From the NCBI GenBank assembly GCA_017550775.1, contig JAFZOA010000541.1, forward strand, positions 1 to 7,994: a DNA stretch of 7,994 bases, in the 5' to 3' direction. Numbering within the stretch: the stretch's first letter is position 1; every line of letters begins with the position of its first letter. Made by a program: the position numbers and the translations under genes. A model generated the notes under the pieces. It did not search any database. It was not told the DNA's origin and saw only the letters and a list, made by a program, of their open reading frames with translations. This document shows positions 1 to 7,773 of this stretch, in pieces. The stretch comes from Ruminiclostridium sp. Lineage in GTDB: Bacteria; Bacillota_A; Clostridia; Oscillospirales; Ruminococcaceae.

Positions 1-3000
1 CAAAGCTATGAGCTTTTTCTGCACGTTGGTTCCCGCGCCCATCTTCTGAGTAGAGCCGATAAGCACCCTTATGTTTCCGCTCTTGACCTTGCCGAATAGT
101 GCGCTCTTCTGCTGCTCGGTCTCGGCTGAATGGACGAATGCTATCTCTTCCTCGGGAATACCCTTTGCAATGAGCTTTGCCTTGAGGTCGTCATACACGT
201 TGAAATGCCCATCGTTTTTTGGAGTGGACAGATCGCAGAATACGAGCTGTGTCGAGCGGGCTTCCTTTGTGCGTTCCCATATCTCGTAAACGTTATCCGC
301 GCAGGCAGTTACCTTTCCGGTGTCGCTGTCGGGGAGAAGCTCGTTTATAAGCCTTTGGTCGAGCGCGAGCTTGCGTCCATCGTTCGTAATGCACAGCATA
401 TTGTCTTCGCTGGAATTGACCATGCGGTTGCGAACTTTCTCGGCTCGCTCTGACAATCCCTTAACCATCTCTTTCTGCTGTTCGGACGGTTTCAAAGCAA
501 CGTTGTGATAAACCGCCTTCGGAACGGGCAGATCGAGCATATCCGCCGTCTGTACGTCAGCGACCTCCTTGAACATACTCATGAGCTCCGGGAGGTTATA
601 GAACTTGGCAAATCTCGTCTTGGCTCTGTACCCGTTGCCCTCCGGCGCGAGCTCTATTGCCGTTACCGTCTCGCCGAATGTGGAAGCCCATGAGTCGAAG
701 TGGATCAGGTCGTTCTTTTCAAGAGTATGGTATTGCAGATACTTCTGCATGGTGTACATCTCGACCATGCTGTTCGATATCGGAGTGCCTGTCGCAAAGA
801 CAACGCCTCGTCCGCCTGTCAGCTCGTCGAGGCAGCGGCATTTCATGTAAAGGTCGCTCGACTTCATAGCTTCCGTCTGCGCGATGCCGCCGACGTTCCT
901 CATCTTTGTAAACACGGCGAGGTTCTTGTAGTAGTGAGCTTCGTCGATAAAGAGCCTGTCAACGCCGAGCTCCTCGAAGGTTACGACGTCATCCTTTCTC
1001 GACTGATCGTTAAGCTTATCGAGCTTCTGCCTTACCGCCTTTCGAGCTTTTTCCATCTGCTTGATAGTAAAGTTTTCGCCGCGATTGCGCTTAGCCTCGT
1101 CGATACCTTCAAGTATTTCCTGCTCCTGCTTTTGAAGGATGGAAATCTGCCTTTCGACAGACATGGGGATCTTTTCAAATTGAGAATGACCGATTATCAC
1201 CGCATCATAGTCGCCCGTGGCTATTCGCCCGCAGAATTTCTTTCGGTTCTTGGTCTCAAAGTCCCTCTTGCTGGCGACGAGTATGTTCGCGGAGGGGTAG
1301 AGCTGAAGATACTCCGACGCCCACTGCTCTGTCAGATGGTTAGGAACGACGAAGAGGCTCTTTCGGCAAAGTCCGAGCCTTTTCATCTCCTGCGCCGCCG
1401 CAACCATTTCGTAGGTCTTGCCAGCGCCGACGACGTGAGCAAGCAGGGTATTCCCGCCGTAGAGTATGTGAGCGATGGCGTTGACCTGATGGGGACGAAG
1501 GGTGATCTCGGGGTTCATTCCGATAAAGTTAAGGTGGCTTCCGTCATATTCACGCGGTCTTGTCGAATTGAACTTTTCGTTGTAGAGCTTGGTCAGCCGC
1601 TCGCGTCTGTTCGGATCCTTCCATATCCATTCGCTGAAAGCCTCCTTGATGAGCTGCTGCTTGCCCTGCGCGATGGCGGTCTCCTTCTTGTTCAGTACGG
1701 GGACTTTCCTTCCGTTATCGTCCTCAACGTAGTCGAAGACACGGACGTCGCGCAGATTAAGAGTCTCCTCAAGTATCTTGTAGCCGTTTACTCTGTCCGT
1801 GCCGTATGTGTTACAGCTCTTGACGTTGTACCTGTCGTTAGATTTGCCCTCGATGCTCCACTCGCCGGTGTAGGCGGCAAAATGAACGTGGATATTCCTG
1901 CGCATCCAATAAGAGGTGCCGAAAAGCTCCCACATGAAATCGTTGATGTCATCGACAGGGAGCCATGTAGAGCCGAGTCTTACGGAGATTTCGCTTGCGG
2001 ATAAGTCCTTGGGCATGACCTGTTCCAATGCCTTTACGTTTACGGAATAGGCTTCGGGATCGAGCTCCGCGCTCTTCTTCGCAAGAGCCAGCTTTGAGCG
2101 GATATTGCCCGAGAGGTATTCGTCAGCCGGTATGTACTTCTGTTCGCCGCTGTTCTCGTATCCGAACAGGGGATTCAGGAATATGACTCCCTTGAGCTCG
2201 TCGGCTATGGCTTCCTCGGTCTTACCCGTGAGAGAGCACATATACTCCATATCGACCTTTGTCTTTTCCGCGAGGGACAGGGCAAGTGCCTCCGACGCGG
2301 TATCGACGCTTGTGACGACAACCCTCTGGCGGATAGTCCGCTTCGAGAACATATCCGCTTTGCCGACGTATTTGCCGTCGTCGTCGAATCTTTCGAGGGA
2401 GGTCAGCAGGTAGTAGGAATTGTCCTGATTGAACGCGGAGCTGTTGGCGCGGGAGTTGATATAGCCATACTTCTTGATGAACTCGTCATACAGCTCGTTC
2501 AATTCCTTTTGCTTTCCCGTGATTTCTTCATCGGGATAGTCGTCCATCTGGTACTCGATGAGCTCTCTAACACAGTCGCGGAGCTTTATCATGCCCTTGA
2601 TTCGGTTCGCGGCGGTAACTGATACGTCGCATTCATCCATACGGCTGTTGATTCGGTAGTAAACTTTCCCGTCAACAACGGTGTAGGAGAAGTTCCTTAC
2701 GCTCGGGTCGGCGGGGATGCTCTTATCCTCGTTCTCGCTGATGGCGTCCTCGAACTCGACCTCGGGTATCTCCGCGTGTATGTTCTGTACGGCTGCGTTC
2801 AAGCCTTCTTCGAGGCTCTGATCCTCGTAGGGGATGCAGGCGGGCTCCGGACCGAAGGGACCGCTTTTCAGCTTCATTTCGCCGACGATCATATCGGGAT
2901 TGTCGATGAAGTATTGGTTCATCGTGATACCGTTCTCGTCTTTATTGAGATGCACCCAATCGGGCTCTGCGTCGATAAGCCTGTCGCGCTTTTGCAGGAA

Positions 3001-6000
3001 GATTATGTCCGTTGTGACGTCCGTTCCCGCCGCGTCCTTGAATGTGTTGTTCGGAAGCCTTATCGCTCCCAAAAGATCGGCTCTCTGGGCGATGTACTTC
3101 CTTACGGTCGGATCAGCCTTATCCATCGTAAAGCGCGATGTGATAAAGGCCATGACGCCTCCGGGACGAACCTTGTCCAAGGTCTTTGCGAAGAAGTAAT
3201 CGTGGATATTGAAATTGAGCTTGTCATATCGCTTATCGGAAACCTTGAACTGACCGAACGGCACGTTTCCGACCGCCGCGTCGAAGAAGCTGTCGGGAAG
3301 CTCGGTACTCTCGAATCCCTGCACGGCGATATTGTTCTTCTGATAAAGCTGCTGCGCAATCCTTCCTGAAACGCTGTCAAGCTCCACGCCGTAGATTTTC
3401 GACTGGCTCATGCTGTCGGGAATCAGCCCCATGAAATTGCCGATGCCGCAGGATGGCTCCAAAATGTTGCCGTTCTTGAAGCCCATATTCTCAAGAGCCT
3501 TGTAGATGCTCCTGATGACTACGGGAGGGGTAAAGAACGCCGTCAGCGACGATTCCCTCGCTGAAGCGTATTCCTCATCGGTCAGCATCTTTTTAAGTTC
3601 ACCGTAATGGGGATTGGTCTCTTCACAGAACTCCGAAAGCCCGCCCCAACCGACGTAATCGGAAAGGATACTCTGTTCAACGGTATTTGCGAGCCTGTGT
3701 TCACCCTCCAGCTTATGAAGCAGCGAGATCGCTGTTATATTGTGGTAGAACCTTTCAAGAGGTGTACCGACGCCTATCTTGTCGTCCTTAATAGTAAAGT
3801 TCGTGCGGTAGTCGGACTTGATCTCGGGATAAAGGATATGCGGCGCAAGATCTCTCTTTGTTTTCTTTTGCGCCGGAGGTGCGAGCTCTGCTTCCGGCTT
3901 TGCGGTTTCTTCGTTCCGAATTATCTCTTCCGCTTTCTTTTCAGCCTGCTCAAGCTGCCGGTCGGTGTAGTCGGTAAGCTCGTTGAAATCGAGATTTTCG
4001 AGAGCGCCGCACATTTCATTCAGGTCTAAGTACAGCCATCTGTCAACGAGTACGCCCGCGATGTATCGGTCAATGGAATAATCGACGAGATTGGCGTTGA
4101 CCTGCGTTTCAAGCCCCATATCTCCGACTGTCGTATGTGCTATGCCGACCGCGCTGAGATCGGAGAAGTCCGCGTCCTCCGAGAACTCCTCTTGGCAGTA
4201 TTCGTTTATGAGACGTTTCGCTCTGTCGAGATCGGTTTCAGACTCTACGGATTTCTCAACGGGTATTTCGACCTCGGTCCCGGTGGGGCCGATGACAGCA
4301 TTCTCTATCTCGACGAGGTATTTATCGTTCAGCGGGTTCTCGGCGATCTTCCGCATGAACTCGTCTTTCGGCATTTCCTCCGTGAGAAGCGGGAACTTAG
4401 GATCAAAAAGAATAACGGGATCGCCAAGCTCGGTGATCTCGTATTCCTTCGTGCCTATATAGACCGGATCTCCCAAAGAGAAACGGTACTCTTTTTCGGG
4501 CTCGGGAGGCGGATTGAGTTCTTCTTCAGTCGGTTCAAAGGGCTTTGCAAGCTCTCCGTCGAGCTCGTCGAGAACCGCCTGCGCTCGTTCCGTCAGGTGA
4601 GTGTCCTCGGTTATTATCCGATTCAGAACCTCGCGCATCGCGGGAAGAATAAACACATCGGGTTGATTTCTCCATCCCTTGATGACCCTTTCTCCCATTC
4701 CGAAGCAGCGACCATAATCCTTGGTCGTCGCCTCCTTGAAAAGAATATCGGAGTTTCCGAGCTGTTCCTCAAAGTCGTTGAAATCGTGAACGACCAAATT
4801 GAACCTTTCGGCGATCCCGTTTCGCGTGTTCCGCTTTTCCCGCTCGCGCTTGTATTCGGGATATGCTTCCTTCTCCTTTGGGGTAAGATACCTGTCGGCA
4901 GCGATCAGTTCTCCGATTCGTTTTGCGGCTTTGTTCCAGGGAATCAGTATGGTAGCTTCGCCCTTTTTGAGTTTTATACCCTTACTGTCATGCTCCTCCC
5001 AGTAGGCTGAACCGGGGATGGCGTCAGAACGTCCGCCAATACCGTACTCGTTTTTAAGAAACACGATGTTCTTATCGGTCGATTCCTGCTTCTCAAACTG
5101 CTCGTATATGCGGAGCTTTCCCTGACTAACTCCGCTTCCTCCGGCGAGCACATAGTCTATCGCCGCCTGCGGGATGGTAAACTCATTCTTCCGTTCCTTG
5201 ATCCTCTGTTCAAGGAACGAGATCTGATCGTCAACGGAGGGGAGGTCATGCTCCTCGGGGGAGAGCCAAGTGTCAAGAAGTATCTGTCCGTAGATGCAGT
5301 CCGCAACGCTCCACCACGGGAGATAGTCCTCCTTGTCGCGCTTTAAGTAGCTTCCGCGCCAGATGTGAAGAACGTCCTGATATGCGCGATATCCCGCTCG
5401 GTCTCTGTTTTCGAGAAACTGCTCTACAAAGGTATTGTCAAAATAGCTCCTAATGAAATCACCACGCTCCTTTCGGCTCTCGTGAGCCTCAAAAAACGCG
5501 GCGATCTCTTTTCTGTGTTTTCTCAGAGCATAGCTGGTTCTGAGCAGTTCGTTTTTTGCGTCCGGGTCGTAGTAGTAGGGTATTTCACTTCGCTTATTGA
5601 AGTCGTGCCCACTTAACTGTAGACCAGCTCCGTGAGGACTATCTCCTCCGCCTGAGCCTTCAGTGAGTTCATCATCCGTACCCACTCCATCTGATTCTTC
5701 GCTTTCAGGCTCTCGTTCACTCCGGCTCTCTTCGCCAGCTCGTTCGTCAGCCTCTCGACCGTCTCCGTCGCTTCGCGGTCGATCCTCTCCAGCTCGTCCT
5801 TCAGCTCGCCTGTCATCAGCATCGCCGTGTAATACGGTCTCCGTTCGTTCTTGAGGTACTGTTTGCGCAATATCCCATATTTCCCAATCTTCGGTGCTTC
5901 GGGGGGCAGAAGATTCGGGAGGAGATAGTCGCCCTCCTGTCTGTAGGTCAGTTCCATGTTCATCGCTCCTTTCGGTGTTTTTGTTTATGCCTTCATTATC

Positions 6001-6789
6001 GTCTTTCTTTTCGGCTTTTGCAATTATGCGATTTTCACGCTCGTCCTTCTCGACACTTCTGACCGTAGTCTCGATTTCCCTAAGTATCATCTCGGAAATA
6101 TCGCTCACAGCGTCGCCGATCACGCTCAAAGTCCTCGGCGTATCGAAGTCCGAAATGCAGATAAAATCGCTCGGTCGATAATATATTTTTGCGTCGATCC
6201 CACAGCGGGTGAGGACTTGATATGCGATACTGTTCTCAAGGAGTGCCTTGAACCTCTCCTCAAGCCCGGTATCGTCATATTGAGAAATACCGCTCCCGCG
6301 TGATACACTTTTTAGATTCTCGATGTAGTCCTCGGCGTTATCCTGCACGACCTGGCGGACGATCTCTCCGATTGCGGCCTCGAACACGGTCTTGTTTTCG
6401 ACCTCTCCGAAGTTGTCCTCAAGAGCCGCAAGAACGGCGTCCTTGTATTCGGGTCTGTACCTCCAGAGCTTCACCTCGTACCCGTATCGGCTGTTGGTAT
6501 CGGATATGTCGAATACATGGCGGAGCCTGTAAACGCTGCTGTCATCGACAAGCAGGGCGATTCCCTTCGTGCCCTTGTTCACCCAGCGACCGAGCTTGTT
6601 CCAAGTCTCGATCTCCGCGCAGGCTGTGGCATCGGGCTTTTGAGCGTAGATTAGTACTTGATCCTTGAAACGGTACTTGTAGTTGTTTGCGGCAGTCCTT
6701 AAATACTCCATGTATCTTTCGGGTGACGACGCGATCTCGTTGGACTTGAAGTTATAAAGCTCCGAGGTAAGTATGTATTTGCTCGGCAT
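1..6789 (-). CDS. Giant ArdC-like / N6-DNA methylase / SNF2-DEAH helicase fusion protein (3' end outside window)
   Basis: Open for 2263 codons from an ATG at 6789 to the window edge. The start follows an AGAGGTGA ribosome site (6795-6802) and lies 5 nt after the upstream stop. Residues about 20-135 resemble the ArdC N-terminal single-stranded-DNA-binding region (LIYAQKPDA, then W-x-x-LGR-x-V-x-KG-x-KGIALL). Residues 276-395 are a low-complexity D/E/G/R/S linker that overlaps tnpV. Residues about 403-620 and 764-826 are helical accessory domains of the large-polyvalent-protein type, followed by a charged helical stretch (about 940-980). The methylase core has YVGWGGL (1045-1051), AFFTPP (1084-1089), SAM motif I LEPSCGIGNFMG (1110-1121) and NVPFG (1175-1179, a variant of NPPY). 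The helicase has Walker A VGAGKT (1787-1792), DEAH (1949-1952), ATGTPISN (1999-2006), the start of the second RecA lobe (QLVFCDLSTP, 2181-2190) and motif V-like GSTQKMGAGTNVQ (2245-2257). Motif VI would lie beyond base 1. Such proteins are common in clostridial conjugative elements; DNA protection or remodelling during transfer is inferred, not shown. Confidence 0.93.
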   Translation of the reverse strand, partial: MPSKYILTSELYNFKSNEIASSPERYMEYLRTAANNYKYRFKDQVLIYAQKPDATACAEIETWNKLGRWVNKGTKGIALLVDDSSVYRLRHVFDISDTNSRYGYEVKLWRYRPEYKDAVLAALEDNFGEVENKTVFEAAIGEIVRQVVQDNAEDYIENLKSVSRGSGISQYDDTGLEERFKALLENSIAYQVLTRCGIDAKIYYRPSDFICISDFDTPRTLSVIGDAVSDISEMILREIETTVRSVEKDERENRIIAKAEKKDDNEGINKNTERSDEHGTDLQTGGRLSPPESSAPRSTEDWEIWDIAQTVPQERTETVLHGDADDRRAEGRAGEDRPRSDGDGREADERAGEESRSEREPESEESDGVGTDDELTEGSGGGDSPHGAGLQLSGHDFNKRSEIPYYYDPDAKNELLRTSYALRKHRKEIAAFFEAHESRKERGDFIRSYFDNTFVEQFLENRDRAGYRAYQDVLHIWRGSYLKRDKEDYLPWWSVADCIYGQILLDTWLSPEEHDLPSVDDQISFLEQRIKERKNEFTIPQAAIDYVLAGGSGVSQGKLRIYEQFEKQESTDKNIVFLKNEYGIGGRSDAIPGSAYWEEHDSKGIKLKKGEATILIPWNKAAKRIGELIAADRYLTPKEKEAYPEYKREREKRNTRNGIAERFNLVVHDFNDFEEQLGNSDILFKEATTKDYGRCFGMGERVIKGWRNQPDVFILPAMREVLNRIITEDTHLTERAQAVLDELDGELAKPFEPTEEELNPPPEPEKEYRFSLGDPVYIGTKEYEITELGDPVILFDPKFPLLTEEMPKDEFMRKIAENPLNDKYLVEIENAVIGPTGTEVEIPVEKSVESETDLDRAKRLINEYCQEEFSEDADFSDLSAVGIAHTTVGDMGLETQVNANLVDYSIDRYIAGVLVDRWLYLDLNEMCGALENLDFNELTDYTDRQLEQAEKKAEEIIRNEETAKPEAELAPPAQKKTKRDLAPHILYPEIKSDYRTNFTIKDDKIGVGTPLERFYHNITAISLLHKLEGEHRLANTVEQSILSDYVGWGGLSEFCEETNPHYGELKKMLTDEEYASARESSLTAFFTPPVVIRSIYKALENMGFKNGNILEPSCGIGNFMGLIPDSMSQSKIYGVELDSVSGRIAQQLYQKNNIAVQGFESTELPDSFFDAAVGNVPFGQFKVSDKRYDKLNFNIHDYFFAKTLDKVRPGGVMAFITSRFTMDKADPTVRKYIAQRADLLGAIRLPNNTFKDAAGTDVTTDIIFLQKRDRLIDAEPDWVHLNKDENGITMNQYFIDNPDMIVGEMKLKSGPFGPEPACIPYEDQSLEEGLNAAVQNIHAEIPEVEFEDAISENEDKSIPADPSVRNFSYTVVDGKVYYRINSRMDECDVSVTAANRIKGMIKLRDCVRELIEYQMDDYPDEEITGKQKELNELYDEFIKKYGYINSRANSSAFNQDNSYYLLTSLERFDDDGKYVGKADMFSKRTIRQRVVVTSVDTASEALALSLAEKTKVDMEYMCSLTGKTEEAIADELKGVIFLNPLFGYENSGEQKYIPADEYLSGNIRSKLALAKKSAELDPEAYSVNVKALEQVMPKDLSASEISVRLGSTWLPVDDINDFMWELFGTSYWMRRNIHVHFAAYTGEWSIEGKSNDRYNVKSCNTYGTDRVNGYKILEETLNLRDVRVFDYVEDDNGRKVPVLNKKETAIAQGKQQLIKEAFSEWIWKDPNRRERLTKLYNEKFNSTRPREYDGSHLNFIGMNPEITLRPHQVNAIAHILYGGNTLLAHVVGAGKTYEMVAAAQEMKRLGLCRKSLFVVPNHLTEQWASEYLQLYPSANILVASKRDFETKNRKKFCGRIATGDYDAVIIGHSQFEKIPMSVERQISILQKQEQEILEGIDEAKRNRGENFTIKQMEKARKAVRQKLDKLNDQSRKDDVVTFEELGVDRLFIDEAHYYKNLAVFTKMRNVGGIAQTEAMKSSDLYMKCRCLDELTGGRGVVFATGTPISNSMVEMYTMQKYLQYHTLEKNDLIHFDSWASTFGETVTAIELAPEGNGYRAKTRFAKFYNLPELMSMFKEVADVQTADMLDLPVPKAVYHNVALKPSEQQKEMVKGLSERAEKVRNRMVNSSEDNMLCITNDGRKLALDQRLINELLPDSDTGKVTACADNVYEIWERTKEARSTQLVFCDLSTPKNDGHFNVYDDLKAKLIAKGIPEEEIAFVHSAETEQQKSALFGKVKSGNIRVLIGSTQKMGAGTNVQKKLIAL
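5613..5957 (-). CDS. tnpV: TnpV-family transposon-encoded protein, nested in +1 frame inside the giant gene
   Basis: A complete 114-aa protein lies wholly inside the giant gene on the same strand. The first base of each of its codons is the second base of a giant-gene codon. It shows the TnpV pattern: N-terminal ELTYRQEGDYLLPNL, then GKYGILRKQYLK (25-36), YYTAMLMTGEL (42-52), an amphipathic helix (53-80), and LKAKNQMEWV then AEEIVLTEL (84-93 and 103-111). Its length matches the family (about 110-120 aa), and TnpV is known from Tn4451-type clostridial elements, where its function is not established. I chose the ATG at 5957 rather than the in-frame ATG at 5963, because AAAGGAG (5966-5972) sits 8 nt upstream of 5957 but only 2 nt from 5963. 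The protein is well-ordered and helical, while the giant frame here is low-complexity, so this frame looks like the selected one. Expression as a separate protein is inferred from the ribosome site. Confidence 0.8.
   Translation of the reverse strand: MELTYRQEGDYLLPNLLPPEAPKIGKYGILRKQYLKNERRPYYTAMLMTGELKDELERIDREATETVERLTNELAKRAGVNESLKAKNQMEWVRMMNSLKAQAEEIVLTELVYS
5966..5972 (-). promoter_or_regulatory. Internal Shine-Dalgarno for nested tnpV
   Basis: The minus strand reads AAAGGAG here, 8 nt before the ATG at 5957. It lies inside giant-gene codons for T-E-R-S (272-275), so it is an internal ribosome entry site within a reading frame. It decides the tnpV start and is the main sequence evidence that the nested frame is translated. 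Confidence 0.7.
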
Positions 6790-6794
6790 ATCTT

Positions 6795-7163
6795 TCACCT
6801 CTCATTGTCCCGGTCTCGCAGAGGAGGGCAGCGCTCCATGTATTCCTTCAAGGTCGAAGTCGTCCCCTCATAGTTCCAATCGGTCTCTTCGTCGATAAGG
6901 CGATACGGTCTGCTGTTCGGCGTATCCCTTACGAGCCTTATTGGTCTGTTCGATATGAGAGTACCCCAATGGTTGACGAGGATGCACTCCGCAATCTCAC
7001 AGGGAATACCCTGCTGATCGTCGTCGTGCCTGACCTCGTACATGAACATACCTTTCGGGAGCGTGCTCCTGTCACAACGGGCGCAGGTGAAGAGCATAGG
7101 CTTATCGAATACCGTTACGTTCTCGAACTCCTCAGTACGAATATCTGTTCTGTATCCGCTCAT
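6795..7163 (-). CDS. LPD28-like small accessory protein
   Basis: A 122-aa soluble protein with no signal peptide or membrane segment. Residues 1-80 match my memory of the LPD28 (large polyvalent protein-associated domain 28) family: YRTDIRTEEFENVTVFDKPMLF (4-25), then PKGMFMYEVRHDDD (36-49) and VNHWGTLIS (63-71). The C-terminal 40 residues are charged and less characteristic, with Y-x-x-ID-E and a W/Y-rich turn. The ATG at 7163 overlaps the stop of the upstream gene (ATGA), and GGGAGG lies 10 nt before it, so translational coupling is likely. The gene ends 5 nt before the giant gene, and its last codons contain that gene's ribosome site. LPD domains occur beside or within giant polyvalent proteins of phages and conjugative elements; no biochemical role is established. 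A CARC pair (27-30) could bind metal, but nothing else supports that. Confidence 0.75.
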   Translation of the reverse strand: MSGYRTDIRTEEFENVTVFDKPMLFTCARCDRSTLPKGMFMYEVRHDDDQQGIPCEIAECILVNHWGTLISNRPIRLVRDTPNSRPYRLIDEETDWNYEGTTSTLKEYMERCPPLRDRDNER

Positions 7164-7705
7164 CGTGCGACCGCCTCCCTATGATTAACCTGCGGGAACT
7201 CCCAGCCGTAGACCTTGCCTATCTCGTCGCCGAGCCTGCGGGTTATGCGCGTTATGTCCGTTCGCGTAGCCTTCCCTTCGTAGATCTTCCATTTGAGGTT
7301 TTCGATCTGTTCGTCGCTCACGCCATCCTTGTACGCGCGATACAGATAATGATTTGTCCCATCATGATGTACAGCGTCACATCGAAGGTCGCCGTTTTTA
7401 TCGACAAACCAAGTCGAGTAGTCCGTATCGGAATACAGACAGTCGCGGATGTTTCCGCTTTCGATCTCCTTGTAGCCGGAGAAACGACCGTTCCAAAGTC
7501 CGAGATCGCCTATTATCAGAATAGGTCTTGAGAGCTGTATGTTCAGGTTTATCCGCTCGTCGTCGAGATAGTCTCCGTTTATGTCATACATGAGCGCGAC
7601 GCGCTCTTCTTCCGTCTTTTCCGGGTACTCGCTTTCGAGATCCGCTCTCCAGTCCTCGTAGTCCAGGTCGTAATTCGACCAGATCAGATGATCACTTTTT
7701 TCCAT
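7160..7705 (-). CDS. Conserved 181-aa acidic protein of unknown function, mobile-element associated
   Basis: I do not recognise a named domain. The protein is soluble and acidic, with conserved-looking aromatic/acidic blocks: LIWSNYDLDYEDW (7-19), a helix TEEERVALMYDIN (31-43), DYLDDERINLNIQ (45-57), a hydrophobic strand then DLGLWNGR (62-74), NIRDCLYSDTDYSTWFVD (85-102), and CDAVHHDGTNHYLYR (109-123). A basic C-terminal part (ATRTDITRITRRLGDEIGKVYG, 146-167) could form a helical nucleic-acid-binding or partner-binding segment. From memory, closely similar hypothetical proteins recur in clostridial mobile elements next to LPD28 and giant methylase-helicase genes. The frame is open upstream to an ATG at 7756, but that start has no ribosome site and reads through the hairpin. 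The ATG at 7705 has AAAGGAG 4 nt before it and is preferred. It is the first gene of the three-gene run. His-Asp-rich HHDG is suggestive of metal binding but unproven. Confidence 0.8.
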   Translation of the reverse strand: MEKSDHLIWSNYDLDYEDWRADLESEYPEKTEEERVALMYDINGDYLDDERINLNIQLSRPILIIGDLGLWNGRFSGYKEIESGNIRDCLYSDTDYSTWFVDKNGDLRCDAVHHDGTNHYLYRAYKDGVSDEQIENLKWKIYEGKATRTDITRITRRLGDEIGKVYGWEFPQVNHREAVAR

Positions 7706-7709
7706 TTTT

Positions 7710-7716
7710 CTCCTTT
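7710..7716 (-). promoter_or_regulatory. Shine-Dalgarno fixing the start of the 181-aa gene
   Basis: AAAGGAG on the minus strand ends 4 nt before the ATG at 7705. It sits only 7 nt after the 3' arm of the upstream hairpin, which leaves no room for a promoter between hairpin and gene. Confidence 0.75.
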
Positions 7717-7723
7717 CCAAATG

Positions 7724-7753
7724 AAAAAGCACCTGACGGATCAGATGCCTTTT
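7724..7753 (-). terminator. Intrinsic terminator-like hairpin (possible attenuator)
   Basis: On the minus strand, AAAAGGCATCTGA (7753-7741), loop TCCG, and TCAGGTGCTTTTT (7736-7724) pair over all 13 positions, including two G-T wobbles. The 3' arm ends in five T residues. On the plus strand the two wobbles become A-C mismatches, so the minus-strand transcript is the natural one. It lies 20 nt after the stop of the helix-turn-helix gene and 18 nt before the start of the 181-aa gene. It may simply end the upstream transcript, or it may attenuate read-through into the downstream run. Confidence 0.75.
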
Positions 7754-7773
7754 CACTTATTGTTTTGTTGAAG

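Noticed and set aside
700..2004. 434-codon open frame on the plus strand
   Set aside because: It is antisense to the helicase part of the giant gene, whose motifs are unmistakable. The plus-strand translation shows no recognisable domain and no ribosome site.
4135..5010. 291-codon plus-strand open frame, and similar ones at 2776-3369 and 3607-4029
   Set aside because: These mirror the minus-strand coding frame; their leucine/valine-rich translations have no family pattern.
5613..5963. tnpV as an insertion that breaks the giant gene into two pseudogene halves
   Set aside because: The giant frame was read codon by codon through the whole interval and stays open, with recognisable sequence on both sides in the same frame.
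5958..5963. tnpV start at the ATG at 5963
   Set aside because: It lies only 2 nt from AAAGGAG; the next in-frame ATG at 5957 has an ideal 8-nt spacing.
6300..6668. Plus-strand Arg/Cys-rich open frame
   Set aside because: It is opposite the ArdC-like region of the giant gene; its odd Arg/Cys composition is typical of an antisense shadow.
7706..7756. Longer start (ATG at 7756) for the 181-aa gene
   Set aside because: It would translate through the terminator hairpin, has no ribosome site, and the added residues look like read-through of the hairpin. The ATG at 7705 has AAAGGAG.
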